Shown here piece after piece: positions 1 to 9,562 of a stretch of 31,663 nucleotides of DNA. The translations under genes and the position numbers were made by a program. The notes below the pieces were generated by a model. That model ran no database searches. It worked only from the letters and a program-made list of their open reading frames with translations, and was not told where the DNA came from. Source of the DNA: Paulinella micropora (lineage: Eukaryota; Cercozoa; Imbricatea; Euglyphida). The DNA lies in the NCBI GenBank assembly GCA_009731375.1, contig BJOX01000228.1, positions 12,706 through 44,368 of the forward strand, in the 5' to 3' direction. The stretch's first letter is position 1; each line of letters begins with the position of its first letter.

Positions 1-900
1 AAGAAAAAGACAAAAAACGAGCGCAAAAAGTTAGAATTCCTGGAAATGCATCTGACCCTCCAGCAAATAATAGATGCCTACCTACAGGAAAAGCATGACG
101 AAAATTATGCGCTCTGCAACACCTGCAACGCCGGCGCCAACCCCCGCGTCGGCGTCAGAAAGGGTTGCACCTATACGTGCAGCCTGGTGGCAAAAGACTC
201 CACGGGGGCCGCGCCCTGGCTGGTGCTGGCTATACAGCGCACCTACATTGGAGCGAAGAGCTTCAAAGCAGAAAGGCTAAAAACCCCACTAGTGTTTACG
301 CCTACCGTACAGATTCCCTTTGCTGATTTGTCTTCTATTACGCAAACCCCGGGCGAGGGGAGAAGGTACACATACCTGCTGGAGGCGGTGGCGTGCCATA
401 ATGGTGCTTCGAAAACGCCCGATTCCGGTCACTACTATGCTTACCGGCGCGGCGCCGACGATAAGGGGGGCTGGTGGCGCCTGGACGACGCTGCTCAGCC
501 GAAAAGATTGGGGTGGGCAGAGGTGCAAGAGGACACAGCCTTCTCGGGCAGGCTGGTGGTGCTGCGGCTAATTGACGAAAAACCGCGACCCGCGCTGGGG
601 TTGCGGCAGGGGATCTTCCGACTAGCCGAGCGCTCTTGGCAAAAGGTCGGGCGGTCCGAGCTGGTTTACGTCACGGGTAAGGCGAACTATAAAAAGAGTG
701 GAAAGAGCATGTTGTATATTGCCAATATCATCTTGGCGATATGCGAAGGAATTATTCCGCCTGCTGAGGCGGCTAAAAAAGAAGTACTCCTCGGCTATTC
801 ACAGGAGGAGACACTGAACGATAATTTCAATTCTGCTGCAGTGGAGAAGCTCTTAGCTAAGCAATTGCTGGCTCATTACGGCGTAGCTCTCTTGCCTTAG
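1..900 (+). CDS. USP-type ubiquitin carboxyl-terminal hydrolase, C-terminal part (5' end outside window)
   Basis: The frame is open from base 1 and its first ATG is at 46, so the N-terminal part, including the Cys box, lies upstream of the window. Numbered from the ATG, a zinc-knuckle-like CNTCN occurs near residue 24, a UCH-fold strand (VLAIQR) near 61, and the USP His box GHYYAYRR at about 128-135, followed by WWRLDDA, which supplies the conserved Asp. This order is characteristic of peptidase family C19, which removes ubiquitin from substrates in cytosol or nucleus. Residues from about 190 to 284 form a C-terminal extension that I do not recognise. The gene is GC-rich and uninterrupted, and it ends 300 bp before the next gene on the same strand. 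The family call is fairly secure. The substrate is unknown, and activity cannot be judged without the catalytic Cys. Confidence 0.75.
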   Translation, partial: KKKTKNERKKLEFLEMHLTLQQIIDAYLQEKHDENYALCNTCNAGANPRVGVRKGCTYTCSLVAKDSTGAAPWLVLAIQRTYIGAKSFKAERLKTPLVFTPTVQIPFADLSSITQTPGEGRRYTYLLEAVACHNGASKTPDSGHYYAYRRGADDKGGWWRLDDAAQPKRLGWAEVQEDTAFSGRLVVLRLIDEKPRPALGLRQGIFRLAERSWQKVGRSELVYVTGKANYKKSGKSMLYIANIILAICEGIIPPAEAAKKEVLLGYSQEETLNDNFNSAAVEKLLAKQLLAHYGVALLP

Positions 901-1131
901 CGAGAGCGAGTTAGGAAATCCCAAGTAATATTAAAAAGGAGAAAAGAGTGTTGACATTCTTTATACTTTCCTCTCCCTTCCCCCCCCCAAAAAAAAGAAT
1001 CTCCTCGCCTCCTTCTTGCCCCTCCCCCCCCCTCCTTCCAGGGGCAGTCTTCTTCCTTGCCTCCCGTTCCCCCCCCTACACACTTACTTGGTTGTGCTGT
1101 CAAAAGAAAAAGAAAGCAGGCGAAAGGAAGA

Positions 1132-1172
<41 letters not shown>

Positions 1173-1199
1173 CTGTGCGAGAGAAAAAAAAAGCAAGAA
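901..1199. other. intergenic spacer with C-runs and a GA microsatellite
   Basis: The spacer between the protease gene and the secreted-protein gene contains C homopolymer runs at about 980-1075 and a GA dinucleotide tract at about 1131-1165, immediately upstream of the ATG at 1200. It presumably contains the 3' end of the first gene and the promoter and 5' UTR of the next. No TATA-like element is clear. Reading frames here consist of simple repeat and are not called as genes. Confidence 0.6.
1131..1165. repeat. GA dinucleotide microsatellite
   Basis: A near-perfect GA run ends about 35 bp before the start codon of the large secreted protein. The same repeat class, as CT on this strand, fills the last 650 bp of the window. 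This is weak evidence that both flanks come from one genome. Confidence 0.9.
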
Positions 1200-2291
1200 A
1201 TGTGCCTGACAACGGGGCTGCAGCGCCTGGCCTTGCTATTGCTTGGCGCTTATGTGCTGATCTTGTCCGAGGCTGTGCTGCTAGTTAAAACCAGGCGTGC
1301 AGTGTGTGCTATTGACCCGCTTATTCCCTGCACGGCGTACGGCAGCGCAGACACCAAGTGCTTGAATGGTTCGCTAGTACAGTACCGGAACGAAACCTTG
1401 AAGGACCTAACCCTCAACGTGGCCACTTTGATGAACGTGAGCTTGAACAACACGAGCACGGGGTGGACTCTGGTCTGGTGTTTTTGTAGTCAGCCATTCT
1501 ACCAGCCGTACGTACAGCTTGCGTCCAACTCCCCGATTAGCACCTGTTACCTAGACGGCGCCGGCTTGGAGCCGGATCAAGTGAGGTGTGACGTGCGCAA
1601 CAGCGACGCGAGCACGCGGCTGAGGTATGACTTTAGCAAGTGCCAGGGGCCCCGGAACACGAGCAGCTGTGCGGTGTCGTGCCAGCGCGGGTACTCGACG
1701 GGGGGCCTGCCGGGGGGAAAGGTCGCGGTGCAGTGCCCGCGGGACGTGGCGTTGTCCAGCGGGGCGGGGGCTATCCCTGTCTACTCAACGTGGAACGTCA
1801 GCGGTTGCTTGGACGTTGACGAGTGCGCGCTGAGAACGCACGACTGTCACCCCAACGCAACGTGCACCAACCTGGCGGGGAGCTTTAATTGCACGTGCCC
1901 CAGGAATGGGCAGTGGCTCACGGACCCTACGTGGCAGGGCCACACGGAGCTGGGCTGTGTGTCGTATGTCTGCCAGCGGCAACTGCCCAATAGTTCGATG
2001 ATGGTGGGCAACCAGTGCAAATGGTTGGCGCCCGACGGGCGGGAGTGCACACTATACTGTGCGGTCGGTTACGGTGACAACACTGAGGGCGCGGGGGTGA
2101 CATACAGCTGCCCGGGCGGCGTGCTGCGCGCAAGTAACGGCGAGGGTTTGGTTTGCCATGTGCTGCAGCCCTGGGAGCTGAGGTTGGATTTGGGAGAACT
2201 GCCGTTTGACACGCTGTTGTCGGTGAAGGCCGGTGCGCTGCTGTTTCGTGAGCCCGGCTGGCGCTGGGCGACCCGGACCTGGACGGGCTAG
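1200..2291 (+). CDS. large secreted Cys-rich EGF protein, N-terminal segment (frameshifted from the next ORF)
   Basis: The ATG at 1200 begins a clear signal peptide: a short polar start, then the hydrophobic stretch LALLLLGAYVLILSEAVLLV. The rest is Cys-rich with many N-glycosylation sequons. A calcium-binding EGF-like module lies at about residues 205-236, with DVDEC at its start and NLAGSFNCTC at its end. It is flanked by Cys-rich stretches of sushi-like spacing. The frame stops at 2291, but the +2 frame is open from 2252 and continues for 2,400 codons with the same Cys-rich, GC-rich character. The two are therefore very probably one gene broken by a single indel between about 2,240 and 2,291, by mutation or sequence error. 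The inferred role is an extracellular or surface protein of the host cell; the function is unknown. Confidence 0.75.
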   Translation: MCLTTGLQRLALLLLGAYVLILSEAVLLVKTRRAVCAIDPLIPCTAYGSADTKCLNGSLVQYRNETLKDLTLNVATLMNVSLNNTSTGWTLVWCFCSQPFYQPYVQLASNSPISTCYLDGAGLEPDQVRCDVRNSDASTRLRYDFSKCQGPRNTSSCAVSCQRGYSTGGLPGGKVAVQCPRDVALSSGAGAIPVYSTWNVSGCLDVDECALRTHDCHPNATCTNLAGSFNCTCPRNGQWLTDPTWQGHTELGCVSYVCQRQLPNSSMMVGNQCKWLAPDGRECTLYCAVGYGDNTEGAGVTYSCPGGVLRASNGEGLVCHVLQPWELRLDLGELPFDTLLSVKAGALLFREPGWRWATRTWTG

Positions 2292-2296
2292 ACGAT

Positions 2297-5200
2297 GTGG
2301 TGCTTGCTTACCAGGTCGGCGGTTCTGCTTGGGTGACGACGTACGCGTTTGTGTATAGCAGCGTTTGGCTCCAGTCATTTACGTTTTTACTGAGCGAGGA
2401 GGCGCTGCACGGCGCGCTGCAGGTGCGCGACGGCGCAGTGTGGGGCGTCACGCTGGAGGCTGCAGTGGCTGCAGCGCCGAGGCTAGTAGCCAGGCTGCGG
2501 GTCTGGCTCTGGTCGGCAGCCCCGCTGTCTACGCCTGGAGGCCGCTGGGCGCCTGTTCCGCCTCCTGGTCTGGCAGGCGCGGGGGCCGGCGTGCTGTTGC
2601 CCTCCGGCTGCCGGCTGCTGCTAGCACCTCTCCAAGCCCTAGCGCCGGTCGGCGGCGGCAGCAGCAGCAGCAGCCAGCAGCGGGCGCTATGGTTCACGGT
2701 GTCTCCCTGCGCGGTAGGATCGCTTGCGGTCGAATGGAGTAGCGAGGCACTGCCTGGGGAGACAGCGCCGGCCGAGCCCTTGGTAGAGAACGGGTTGTAC
2801 AGCTGGGCGGGCGGTTCGCTCCTAGCCTACGCAGGGGAGTTGCTACCCGGTTCGCGGGCGGGTAGTGCCACGGTCTGGTCTGAGGGTCTGTCGGCTCTGG
2901 GCGGCGAGAACGTAGACGACGACCTGGGGCTGCTAGGCTATTGCAACTTGCAAGTGTGGCTGCAAGCGTCTCCGTCTTCGGATAACGCGGGCGTGCCTTC
3001 GTATGTGTTCAGGGAGAGAAAGCTGTGGGAACCGACGTTTGTTTCGGAGCAAGTGGAGCAGTGCCTGGTGATCCCGCTGCAGGGCATAGCGCTGGTAGTT
3101 TTAAACTCGGGCGCGCTGATAATGCTCTCGCCTAGCAACGCGAGCAACCCGCGGCAGAGCACCTATCTGGCCGACGTGATCGCCCGGGAGGTACAGCAGG
3201 TGTCCTACTGTTCGCCCAGCACCTGGCCCAACCTGCGGCTGGCCGCGCTGGGTGCCGGCGGGCGCTGGGTTCGTTACTTGCGGCAGGACCCGGAAAACCC
3301 GCGCATGAGCTTTGAGCTCGACGTGTCGATGCCGCTGCCGGGCAGTAGCGACGACATCTACACGGGCACCGCCTGTTGGAAGCTGCACCACGACGAGCGT
3401 GAAAGCTACAACATACTCTTGGTGCGCCTGTTGAGTACGGTGGGGCCGGGGCTGAGCACCGACTCTGAGTCTTTTGTGTACCGCGTGCCGGTGCTGAAGA
3501 CTAGCCGCAGCATGACATCACCGGGGCTGGTGCGCTGCGAATTTGTGCGCTGCGCCGAGGGGGCCCTGTGCCTGTTGATTGACACTTGGCCCCGCTGCGC
3601 CTGCCGGGCGGGTTTGGTGGGCGACGGCGTGCGGTTCTGTGTGTCGCGCCCCCCGCTCCTCCCGACGGGGCGCTACTATGCCCTGCTGCCACGGACGGGG
3701 GAATTCCGCGAGGCCTCTTGGTGGGGGACCGAACAGGAAAGAGTGCCTACCGAAGAGCGCCCGCTCGGCACGTCGACTGTGTGGTCCTGCGGGGCCTTGA
3801 CGGGGTTGCAGGATCCGCTGACCCTGTGCAAGTACGCCCCCTCGTGCAGGCCGCCAGCGTCTGCGAGCGGTCTGCCGCCGTCGGAACTGACACAGCTCAG
3901 GGAACAGAACCCGGACCTTCTGCTTACCTGCCCCGACGGAGCCCGCCTGCGGTTTCGTTACCAGCGCACGGACGCTGGTGTCGGCAACCTCGCGCCGGGC
4001 TGCGCGTACTTGTTCAACTACGATCGCTGGCCGGCCGTGGGCGGCTCGGAGCCTGCCCTGCTGGATGCATCGCTGGTCTGGTCCGCGCTAGGCGCTCCCA
4101 GCCTCTCGCAGAGGTCCAGGGGCGTGGTGGAGGCGTCCGCCGGAACGGGCCCCGCGACGGAGCTGTGCGCGCAGGCACGCGCGGGGGCGGGCAGCCTTAG
4201 CTGCAGCTTTCCGTTCCGGCTAGGGCGCAGCGGCCAGCCGGGGGGGCGCTTCTGCGAGCCGTTGCCACGGGTAGAAATGCCCTGCGGGCCCGCGGGTCTG
4301 CGCATCGTCTGTGAGCAGGCCGAGGCGCCCTCGACGGCCAGTCTGGGCTTTTGGAACTGTTCGGGGGAACTGGCGGGGCTTTTCTGGTTGCGACAGGAGC
4401 GGGTGCCCTCGGAGGCGTTGGGGGGGGGTTGTCGCCTGCTGCGCCGGGCAGTGTCACGGCCGGGCATGGACTTTAACTGCACCTTCCCGCTCCGCGTAGC
4501 TCCCGCGGACTCTCGTGCCGGCAACTCTTTCTGCGAGCTGGCGCCGGCCCCGTTCTCGGGCGCCGGCTGGCTTGAGCTTGTCTGCGAGGACGTGGGGGCC
4601 GGCGCTCGGTGGTGTGCCGGTGACGCAGGCTGTTATCCGGCCTGCGCGGGTTGGGTGGACGGCTCCGTCGTGCGGGCGGCCGCCTCCGCCTCGGCGGACC
4701 CTACCCTAGCTGCTGGCGGCTTCGCCGCTGCCTTCTGGGCCGCGGACTCGCGAGCGTCTTCGCGCCTGGCCGCGAGCTACCCCTGGCTGACTTGGCTCCC
4801 CACCCATAGCCTGAGCGCCGCGGTGCAGGGGCTACTGTGCAGGCAGTGCCGGGGGTGGGCGGCGCAGCGGCCTCCCGCGCAGGAACTTGTGCTGCGCAAC
4901 TGCCCCTACTACTGTGAACACGGGACTGCGTGGCAGTGTGCCTACCACGAGCTGCGCTGCGCGCCGTCTGCGAGCGACGACGCCTACGCGTGCTGGTCCG
5001 GAACCGACCGGCTGTCTTGGTTTTCGGCGGCCGTCCCCGTGGCAGCGGTGAATAGCGCGCTTAGGGGTGAATGTGCGCAGTTGCAACTAGACAAGGGCGA
5101 GCTTTCCGTGTGCCGCGCGCCCCAGCGTGCGAGCAATGCGTCCTCGCCACCGCCGCCGCCCCTGGCGGCTGGCGCTTGCTTTTTCTGGGTGGGCAGCACG

Positions 5201-8200
5201 CTCGACTACCAGCCGGCGGGGGTAACTCCAACCTACTGTGCACCAGGGGATACTACTCTGGCAAGCGGGGGGCTGCAACCACTGCCGCTAGTGGTTAACG
5301 ACAGCCTGTCGGTCGCTTTTACTTGCGGGGAAGGCTGGGCGGCCCGGGTAAGTTGCAGCCCCGGCCCCGTGCAGAGCGCGGGTGGCACAGGCTCAAACGG
5401 CACCAACTACGTGGGCGCGGTGTGCCTGTGGGGTACGCAGTCGTCGTCGCCGTGCGGGCTGCTGCTGCCGTGGCCCATAGCCCCCGGCAATGCCTGCCCC
5501 CTGCTGGTCCGCTACTGCACGCAGGCGAGACCGCGCCCTCTGCCGCTGGACCAACAGCTGCGGCGGGGGTGGCCCTTATTGCAGATCCCCGGTTGCTCGG
5601 CGGACGCGGAGCAACCAGGCGGCCCCGTCCCGTCGACCCTCCCAGCCTGTCCTCCCTCGGCTAACGTGAGTTGTGGTAGCCGCCTGTGCCAGCCGCAACT
5701 CCCGGCCCCGCCTGATCCGGGGCTGGAGCCGGCGGAGTTGGCAGCCTGGTGGGACTGCGCCCGCCTGCACCCGTGGGCAAGACCCCTCCGGCTGTCCCTG
5801 GCGTGCAACAGCAGCAAGATTACGTGTGTGGGAACCGCAACAGATTACGAATGTGTGTCCACCCCCGACAGCCCGTGGCAGTTTGTGCAGTGCAGGCTCG
5901 ACTACTTGCGCCTGTTGCTCGCGGAGCCCTGCGCCAGCCTCCTGGCCGCCTGCCCCGCAGACCCGCCGCGCACCGTTGCTAGAGGAAACAGGACGACGCG
6001 GCGGGAGCGCGCGGCCCCCGACGGCACTTGTCTTTGGTCGGAACAAGAGCAGGGCTGGCGCTGGCCGCGGGCGGCGCTCTTGGAGGCCTTGCAAGGGCGG
6101 GGTTTCAGCTACTGTGCACTGCGGACAGGGGACGGGACCGCTCTGCTGGCGGGAGCCGCCCTGCCACCAGCCTGCGCGCCGGCCCCTCCCTCCCCCCCAA
6201 ATCCCGCCGGGCGCGGGGAGGGGGGGCCGCCGTTGATCACGAGCCAGAAACTCGAGCGGTCGGGCAGCTCCGGCGGCCTGCTGGTGCCTTGCGGCCAAAT
6301 TGTTGTCCACTGTGTGCCCCAGGACTTCTGCCGAGCTTTGCAGTGCGTGAACGAGTGCGAGCTAGATGGCAGCTGCGGCGCCCTCGCGCTCCCCCGGCTT
6401 CTGGGTGGTAACTGGTGGTTGACCTCCCTGGCGGGTCTTTGGAGCGGTCGGGCGGCGGGTGACATCCAAGAAGAAGCAGCAGCAGCAGCAGCAGTAGCAG
6501 CGGCAGTGGCGGCAGGCGGTGCCCGGGGAGGAGGCAGGTCGGGTTGTTGGCTTAGTTCGGCGGAACGCGCCGGCGCGGGTTTCAGCCCTACGTGGTGCTC
6601 CGTAATGCAGAACCAGTGTCGTGCATACTGCCAAGTAGCCGAGGCGGTGGCAGATGCTGTTGGCGCGGTCGCCGCCCCCGACGACGACGACTCCTCCGGG
6701 TCGGGGTCGGGGTCGGCGTCGCGTGTGCCACAGCCTGTAGGGCTGGCCCCCGCCCTGGAGGACGATGGCCTGTGCTTGCAGGCGTTTTATCACGCAGCCA
6801 GCCTCCGGTGTGGCCGGACGGACATCACTTGCGAGCTGGTCACAGAGGATTTCCTGAAGCGGAAACAGCTGGACCCGACCCTGCCCAGGGCGCTGAGGCT
6901 AGACATGATGCTAAACCTGCGCCGGCCGGGGGACTACATCTATTGTCGGCACAACAATAGTCTCTACCCCAACGGTCCGGCCACGGCTGCCGTCTCCTGC
7001 CCTGCTCTGCTGGCAGGCTTTCTGCTCGCCCCCGACCGCTGCAGCTACTTGGCTGGGGTTTGCAACGACCTGGGCGGGGTCGTGTCTTGTGCGCCCGGCT
7101 TTTTGCGCGACAGGTGGCGCGACCCGTACTGCACCAAGCGCAGCCTAGTAGACGAGGGGGACAGGGGGTTAACAAGCTGTGATTGCGGCGTGCATTGGAA
7201 CCCCGTCGGCCAGGGGCTGTTGCCCGCCTCTTTGGCCCGGCGCACCTGCTTGTTACAGGAGCAGGACCTGCGGCGGACCGAGCCCCTGGCCAAGCTGCGC
7301 GCCTGCCTGGCCTCCCTGCAAAATCTTTCGCTGCCCTCTGCCCCCGGGCCGACCACGACGCCGACGTCCCCGGCCGCGGGCATGGACTGCGGCTCCAGGG
7401 GTTTGGTATCGCCCGACGAACTTCTCTTGGTTTGGCTGGAGCAGCAGCTGCCGGACTTTGGGTCCAGACTATTGCTGCTCGATCACTATGCGCGGGGGAC
7501 GGACCCAGCGCCCTCGGTAGATCTCCCCCCCGCCCTGCGCCGCTATCTGGCCGGTCTCTGGAGCTTCGGGCTAAACCCCAAGATAGAAGCGATAGAGTAC
7601 AACAAGGCTTTGTCTTCCAGCGGAGACAGCGATCGGCGCCATTGGTGTCTAGGCGCGGACGGAAGCGGGGGGGCCGTGCCAGTCTGCGCGGTAGAGCCCG
7701 GGCGCGGCCTGCCCTTGTGCACAGTTCATTGCCCCAGCGGGCTAGTCCCAGTGCCCGGGCCCGCCAACGCGAACGCGAACGCGACCGGAACCGCGAGAGG
7801 CACGCGCGGCTGGGCCTGCGCGCGCCCCGACTCCACTGCCACGCCCGCCTGCTGGCTGCAGTGGCCGGGAGTGCGCTGGCGCGACGAGCTCCCGCGCCTG
7901 GAGCAGGCAGACTGGCAGCAGTTGAGTCCCTGCCGCCCCAACCTGTGGGTCGAGCGCACGGCCCACAGCAGGGTGGGCGGGCTGGGGCTCGCCCAGCTGA
8001 AGATTGGCGAGGCAGACAAATTGCGCTGCTACGAAGACGTTCGCTGCCAGGGGATAGTGGTCTTCAAGAACGGCGGAGTCTTCTTCAGCGATCGACCCCT
8101 CAACTATCCGCTGGACTTTCTACTCAGCGCCGACCCCGGCCGCTCGCACTGGCTGAGCGCCGACCGGGAATCCAGATACTTTATGCACCCCGTGCCACAG

Positions 8201-9562
8201 CAGCAGCTGTGGGTGGAGGGTGACGAGCTAGTATCTTCCCTGCCGATGCAGACGGCCGCCTCGCTGGGGCTGGACCGCCGCGTCAATCAGCTCTGCCAAC
8301 GCTTCCTTGACTGGGGGTGGCTCCGCGGCAACAGCCGCACCGCTGCGGCGCGCGGCGCCGTGTCGCTGCTAGAGAGCTGGCGCGCCCTAGCAGCCGCTCA
8401 CTCTCTACCGCGTGACCCCGATGGCACTGTCGCGAAGGGCTTGCTGAACAGCAACGACGAAGCCGAATGGCTGGCCAGGCTTTGTGGGGCCGCGGCGGCG
8501 CCGGCAGCAGCAGCAACAACAACAACAACAAACACAACCACCACCACCACCAGCGCCTGCGCCGCCGCCACCGCGCTGCTCGGTAGCGGGGTGTTCGCGA
8601 CCTACGACGCAACTAAGAGGGCAGTGGGTTTCTGCGCGGAGCTGCTTAGCCTTCTGCGCGCAGGCGGACGCGGGGTGGGGGTGGGTGGGGGCGACTACGA
8701 CAAGCCCCGGGCCTGGGTCGACAAGAGCACCAGCAGCGTCTACTTCCAAGAACCCGCGCCCGATTCCAGCAGCTCGCAAGCCTACACCCTCGTGCGGCGC
8801 GCGCTGCTGAGCGTAGACCTAGAACGAGAGGCCAGCCGCGACGTGTTGCTGCGCCGGCACACGTTCCTGGCCCGCACCGGCGCACTGCCTAGGCTCTGCT
8901 GGAACAACTCCGAGGGCACGGGAGGGGGGGGCGACGTCGCCACCGCGTGCGCCTTGCACTGGGGGCTGCCCGACGGCTGCCGCACGGCGCGGGACCTGGA
9001 CTTTGCGCCCGCTCGCGAGGGCGGGGGGGGGCCCGCGGCGCTGCAGGCCTGGTTGCAGCAAAGTTGCGGAGCCAACACTTCTTCTCTTGCCTCGTCCGCC
9101 GGCAGGCGGGCGTGGCCGGGCGAGAGCGAACTAGTGAACAACGTCGCGCAGCTGGTGGAAGACGGCCGTTCAGCCCGGGGGTACGCCGACTCACAACAGA
9201 GGCGCTTCCGAGAGGGCGAGCATCCTTTGGTGGTGACAGAAGTGGGGCCCTACGCTCTCTTTCGCTACCACATCCCCGACTGGGGAGGGCTCAGCCTCCG
9301 CCTCGAGGGGGTTAGCGAGCCAAGCACCTGCAATTGCCGCTACGCGGTGCCCTCTCTAAAGGACGCACGCTCCGGTAAGCCGGCCGATGGAATCTGGGGC
9401 GGAGATGAACTGCTGCGGCACGAGTCCTTGCTAGTGGAGGGAGCGGACGGCGCGCCGTGCTCTCGGCTGGTGTTCGCGTCCCCTTGGTCCTGGGCCGCCT
9501 ACTGGTCCTGGCGCAGTTGGGCCCTACTGGATGCCTTTACGCACTGGCCCGGTTTTCGTTAA
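2297..9562 (+). CDS. giant Cys-rich extracellular protein, continuation; 3' end cut by the viral element
   Basis: This 2,421-codon frame is open from 2252 and lacks its own plausible start: 2297 is GTG and no signal peptide follows. It reads best as the continuation of the 1200-2291 segment. Cys residues are abundant throughout. An EGF-like module ending CACRAGLVGDGVRFC lies at about residues 408-450. Two related modules, with CSFPFR at about 634 and CTFPLR at about 724, each continue through FCE to a terminal VCE and faintly recall plant wall-associated-kinase galacturonan-binding domains. Low-complexity stretches include polyAla near 6471-6520 and polyThr/Asn near 8513-8560. No transmembrane segment or anchor is visible. 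The TAA at 9560-9562 falls exactly where GC-rich DNA turns AT-rich, so the native C-terminus is probably lost. An intact 7.2-kb frame with several G7 runs indicates accurate sequence here. Confidence 0.7.
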   Translation: MVLAYQVGGSAWVTTYAFVYSSVWLQSFTFLLSEEALHGALQVRDGAVWGVTLEAAVAAAPRLVARLRVWLWSAAPLSTPGGRWAPVPPPGLAGAGAGVLLPSGCRLLLAPLQALAPVGGGSSSSSQQRALWFTVSPCAVGSLAVEWSSEALPGETAPAEPLVENGLYSWAGGSLLAYAGELLPGSRAGSATVWSEGLSALGGENVDDDLGLLGYCNLQVWLQASPSSDNAGVPSYVFRERKLWEPTFVSEQVEQCLVIPLQGIALVVLNSGALIMLSPSNASNPRQSTYLADVIAREVQQVSYCSPSTWPNLRLAALGAGGRWVRYLRQDPENPRMSFELDVSMPLPGSSDDIYTGTACWKLHHDERESYNILLVRLLSTVGPGLSTDSESFVYRVPVLKTSRSMTSPGLVRCEFVRCAEGALCLLIDTWPRCACRAGLVGDGVRFCVSRPPLLPTGRYYALLPRTGEFREASWWGTEQERVPTEERPLGTSTVWSCGALTGLQDPLTLCKYAPSCRPPASASGLPPSELTQLREQNPDLLLTCPDGARLRFRYQRTDAGVGNLAPGCAYLFNYDRWPAVGGSEPALLDASLVWSALGAPSLSQRSRGVVEASAGTGPATELCAQARAGAGSLSCSFPFRLGRSGQPGGRFCEPLPRVEMPCGPAGLRIVCEQAEAPSTASLGFWNCSGELAGLFWLRQERVPSEALGGGCRLLRRAVSRPGMDFNCTFPLRVAPADSRAGNSFCELAPAPFSGAGWLELVCEDVGAGARWCAGDAGCYPACAGWVDGSVVRAAASASADPTLAAGGFAAAFWAADSRASSRLAASYPWLTWLPTHSLSAAVQGLLCRQCRGWAAQRPPAQELVLRNCPYYCEHGTAWQCAYHELRCAPSASDDAYACWSGTDRLSWFSAAVPVAAVNSALRGECAQLQLDKGELSVCRAPQRASNASSPPPPPLAAGACFFWVGSTLDYQPAGVTPTYCAPGDTTLASGGLQPLPLVVNDSLSVAFTCGEGWAARVSCSPGPVQSAGGTGSNGTNYVGAVCLWGTQSSSPCGLLLPWPIAPGNACPLLVRYCTQARPRPLPLDQQLRRGWPLLQIPGCSADAEQPGGPVPSTLPACPPSANVSCGSRLCQPQLPAPPDPGLEPAELAAWWDCARLHPWARPLRLSLACNSSKITCVGTATDYECVSTPDSPWQFVQCRLDYLRLLLAEPCASLLAACPADPPRTVARGNRTTRRERAAPDGTCLWSEQEQGWRWPRAALLEALQGRGFSYCALRTGDGTALLAGAALPPACAPAPPSPPNPAGRGEGGPPLITSQKLERSGSSGGLLVPCGQIVVHCVPQDFCRALQCVNECELDGSCGALALPRLLGGNWWLTSLAGLWSGRAAGDIQEEAAAAAAVAAAVAAGGARGGGRSGCWLSSAERAGAGFSPTWCSVMQNQCRAYCQVAEAVADAVGAVAAPDDDDSSGSGSGSASRVPQPVGLAPALEDDGLCLQAFYHAASLRCGRTDITCELVTEDFLKRKQLDPTLPRALRLDMMLNLRRPGDYIYCRHNNSLYPNGPATAAVSCPALLAGFLLAPDRCSYLAGVCNDLGGVVSCAPGFLRDRWRDPYCTKRSLVDEGDRGLTSCDCGVHWNPVGQGLLPASLARRTCLLQEQDLRRTEPLAKLRACLASLQNLSLPSAPGPTTTPTSPAAGMDCGSRGLVSPDELLLVWLEQQLPDFGSRLLLLDHYARGTDPAPSVDLPPALRRYLAGLWSFGLNPKIEAIEYNKALSSSGDSDRRHWCLGADGSGGAVPVCAVEPGRGLPLCTVHCPSGLVPVPGPANANANATGTARGTRGWACARPDSTATPACWLQWPGVRWRDELPRLEQADWQQLSPCRPNLWVERTAHSRVGGLGLAQLKIGEADKLRCYEDVRCQGIVVFKNGGVFFSDRPLNYPLDFLLSADPGRSHWLSADRESRYFMHPVPQQQLWVEGDELVSSLPMQTAASLGLDRRVNQLCQRFLDWGWLRGNSRTAAARGAVSLLESWRALAAAHSLPRDPDGTVAKGLLNSNDEAEWLARLCGAAAAPAAAATTTTTNTTTTTTSACAAATALLGSGVFATYDATKRAVGFCAELLSLLRAGGRGVGVGGGDYDKPRAWVDKSTSSVYFQEPAPDSSSSQAYTLVRRALLSVDLEREASRDVLLRRHTFLARTGALPRLCWNNSEGTGGGGDVATACALHWGLPDGCRTARDLDFAPAREGGGGPAALQAWLQQSCGANTSSLASSAGRRAWPGESELVNNVAQLVEDGRSARGYADSQQRRFREGEHPLVVTEVGPYALFRYHIPDWGGLSLRLEGVSEPSTCNCRYAVPSLKDARSGKPADGIWGGDELLRHESLLVEGADGAPCSRLVFASPWSWAAYWSWRSWALLDAFTHWPGFR

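Noticed and set aside
2308-9315. Many long antisense and alternate-frame ORFs over the Cys-rich gene
   Set aside because: High GC removes stop codons in all frames. Only the called frame shows regular Cys spacing, sequons and EGF modules.
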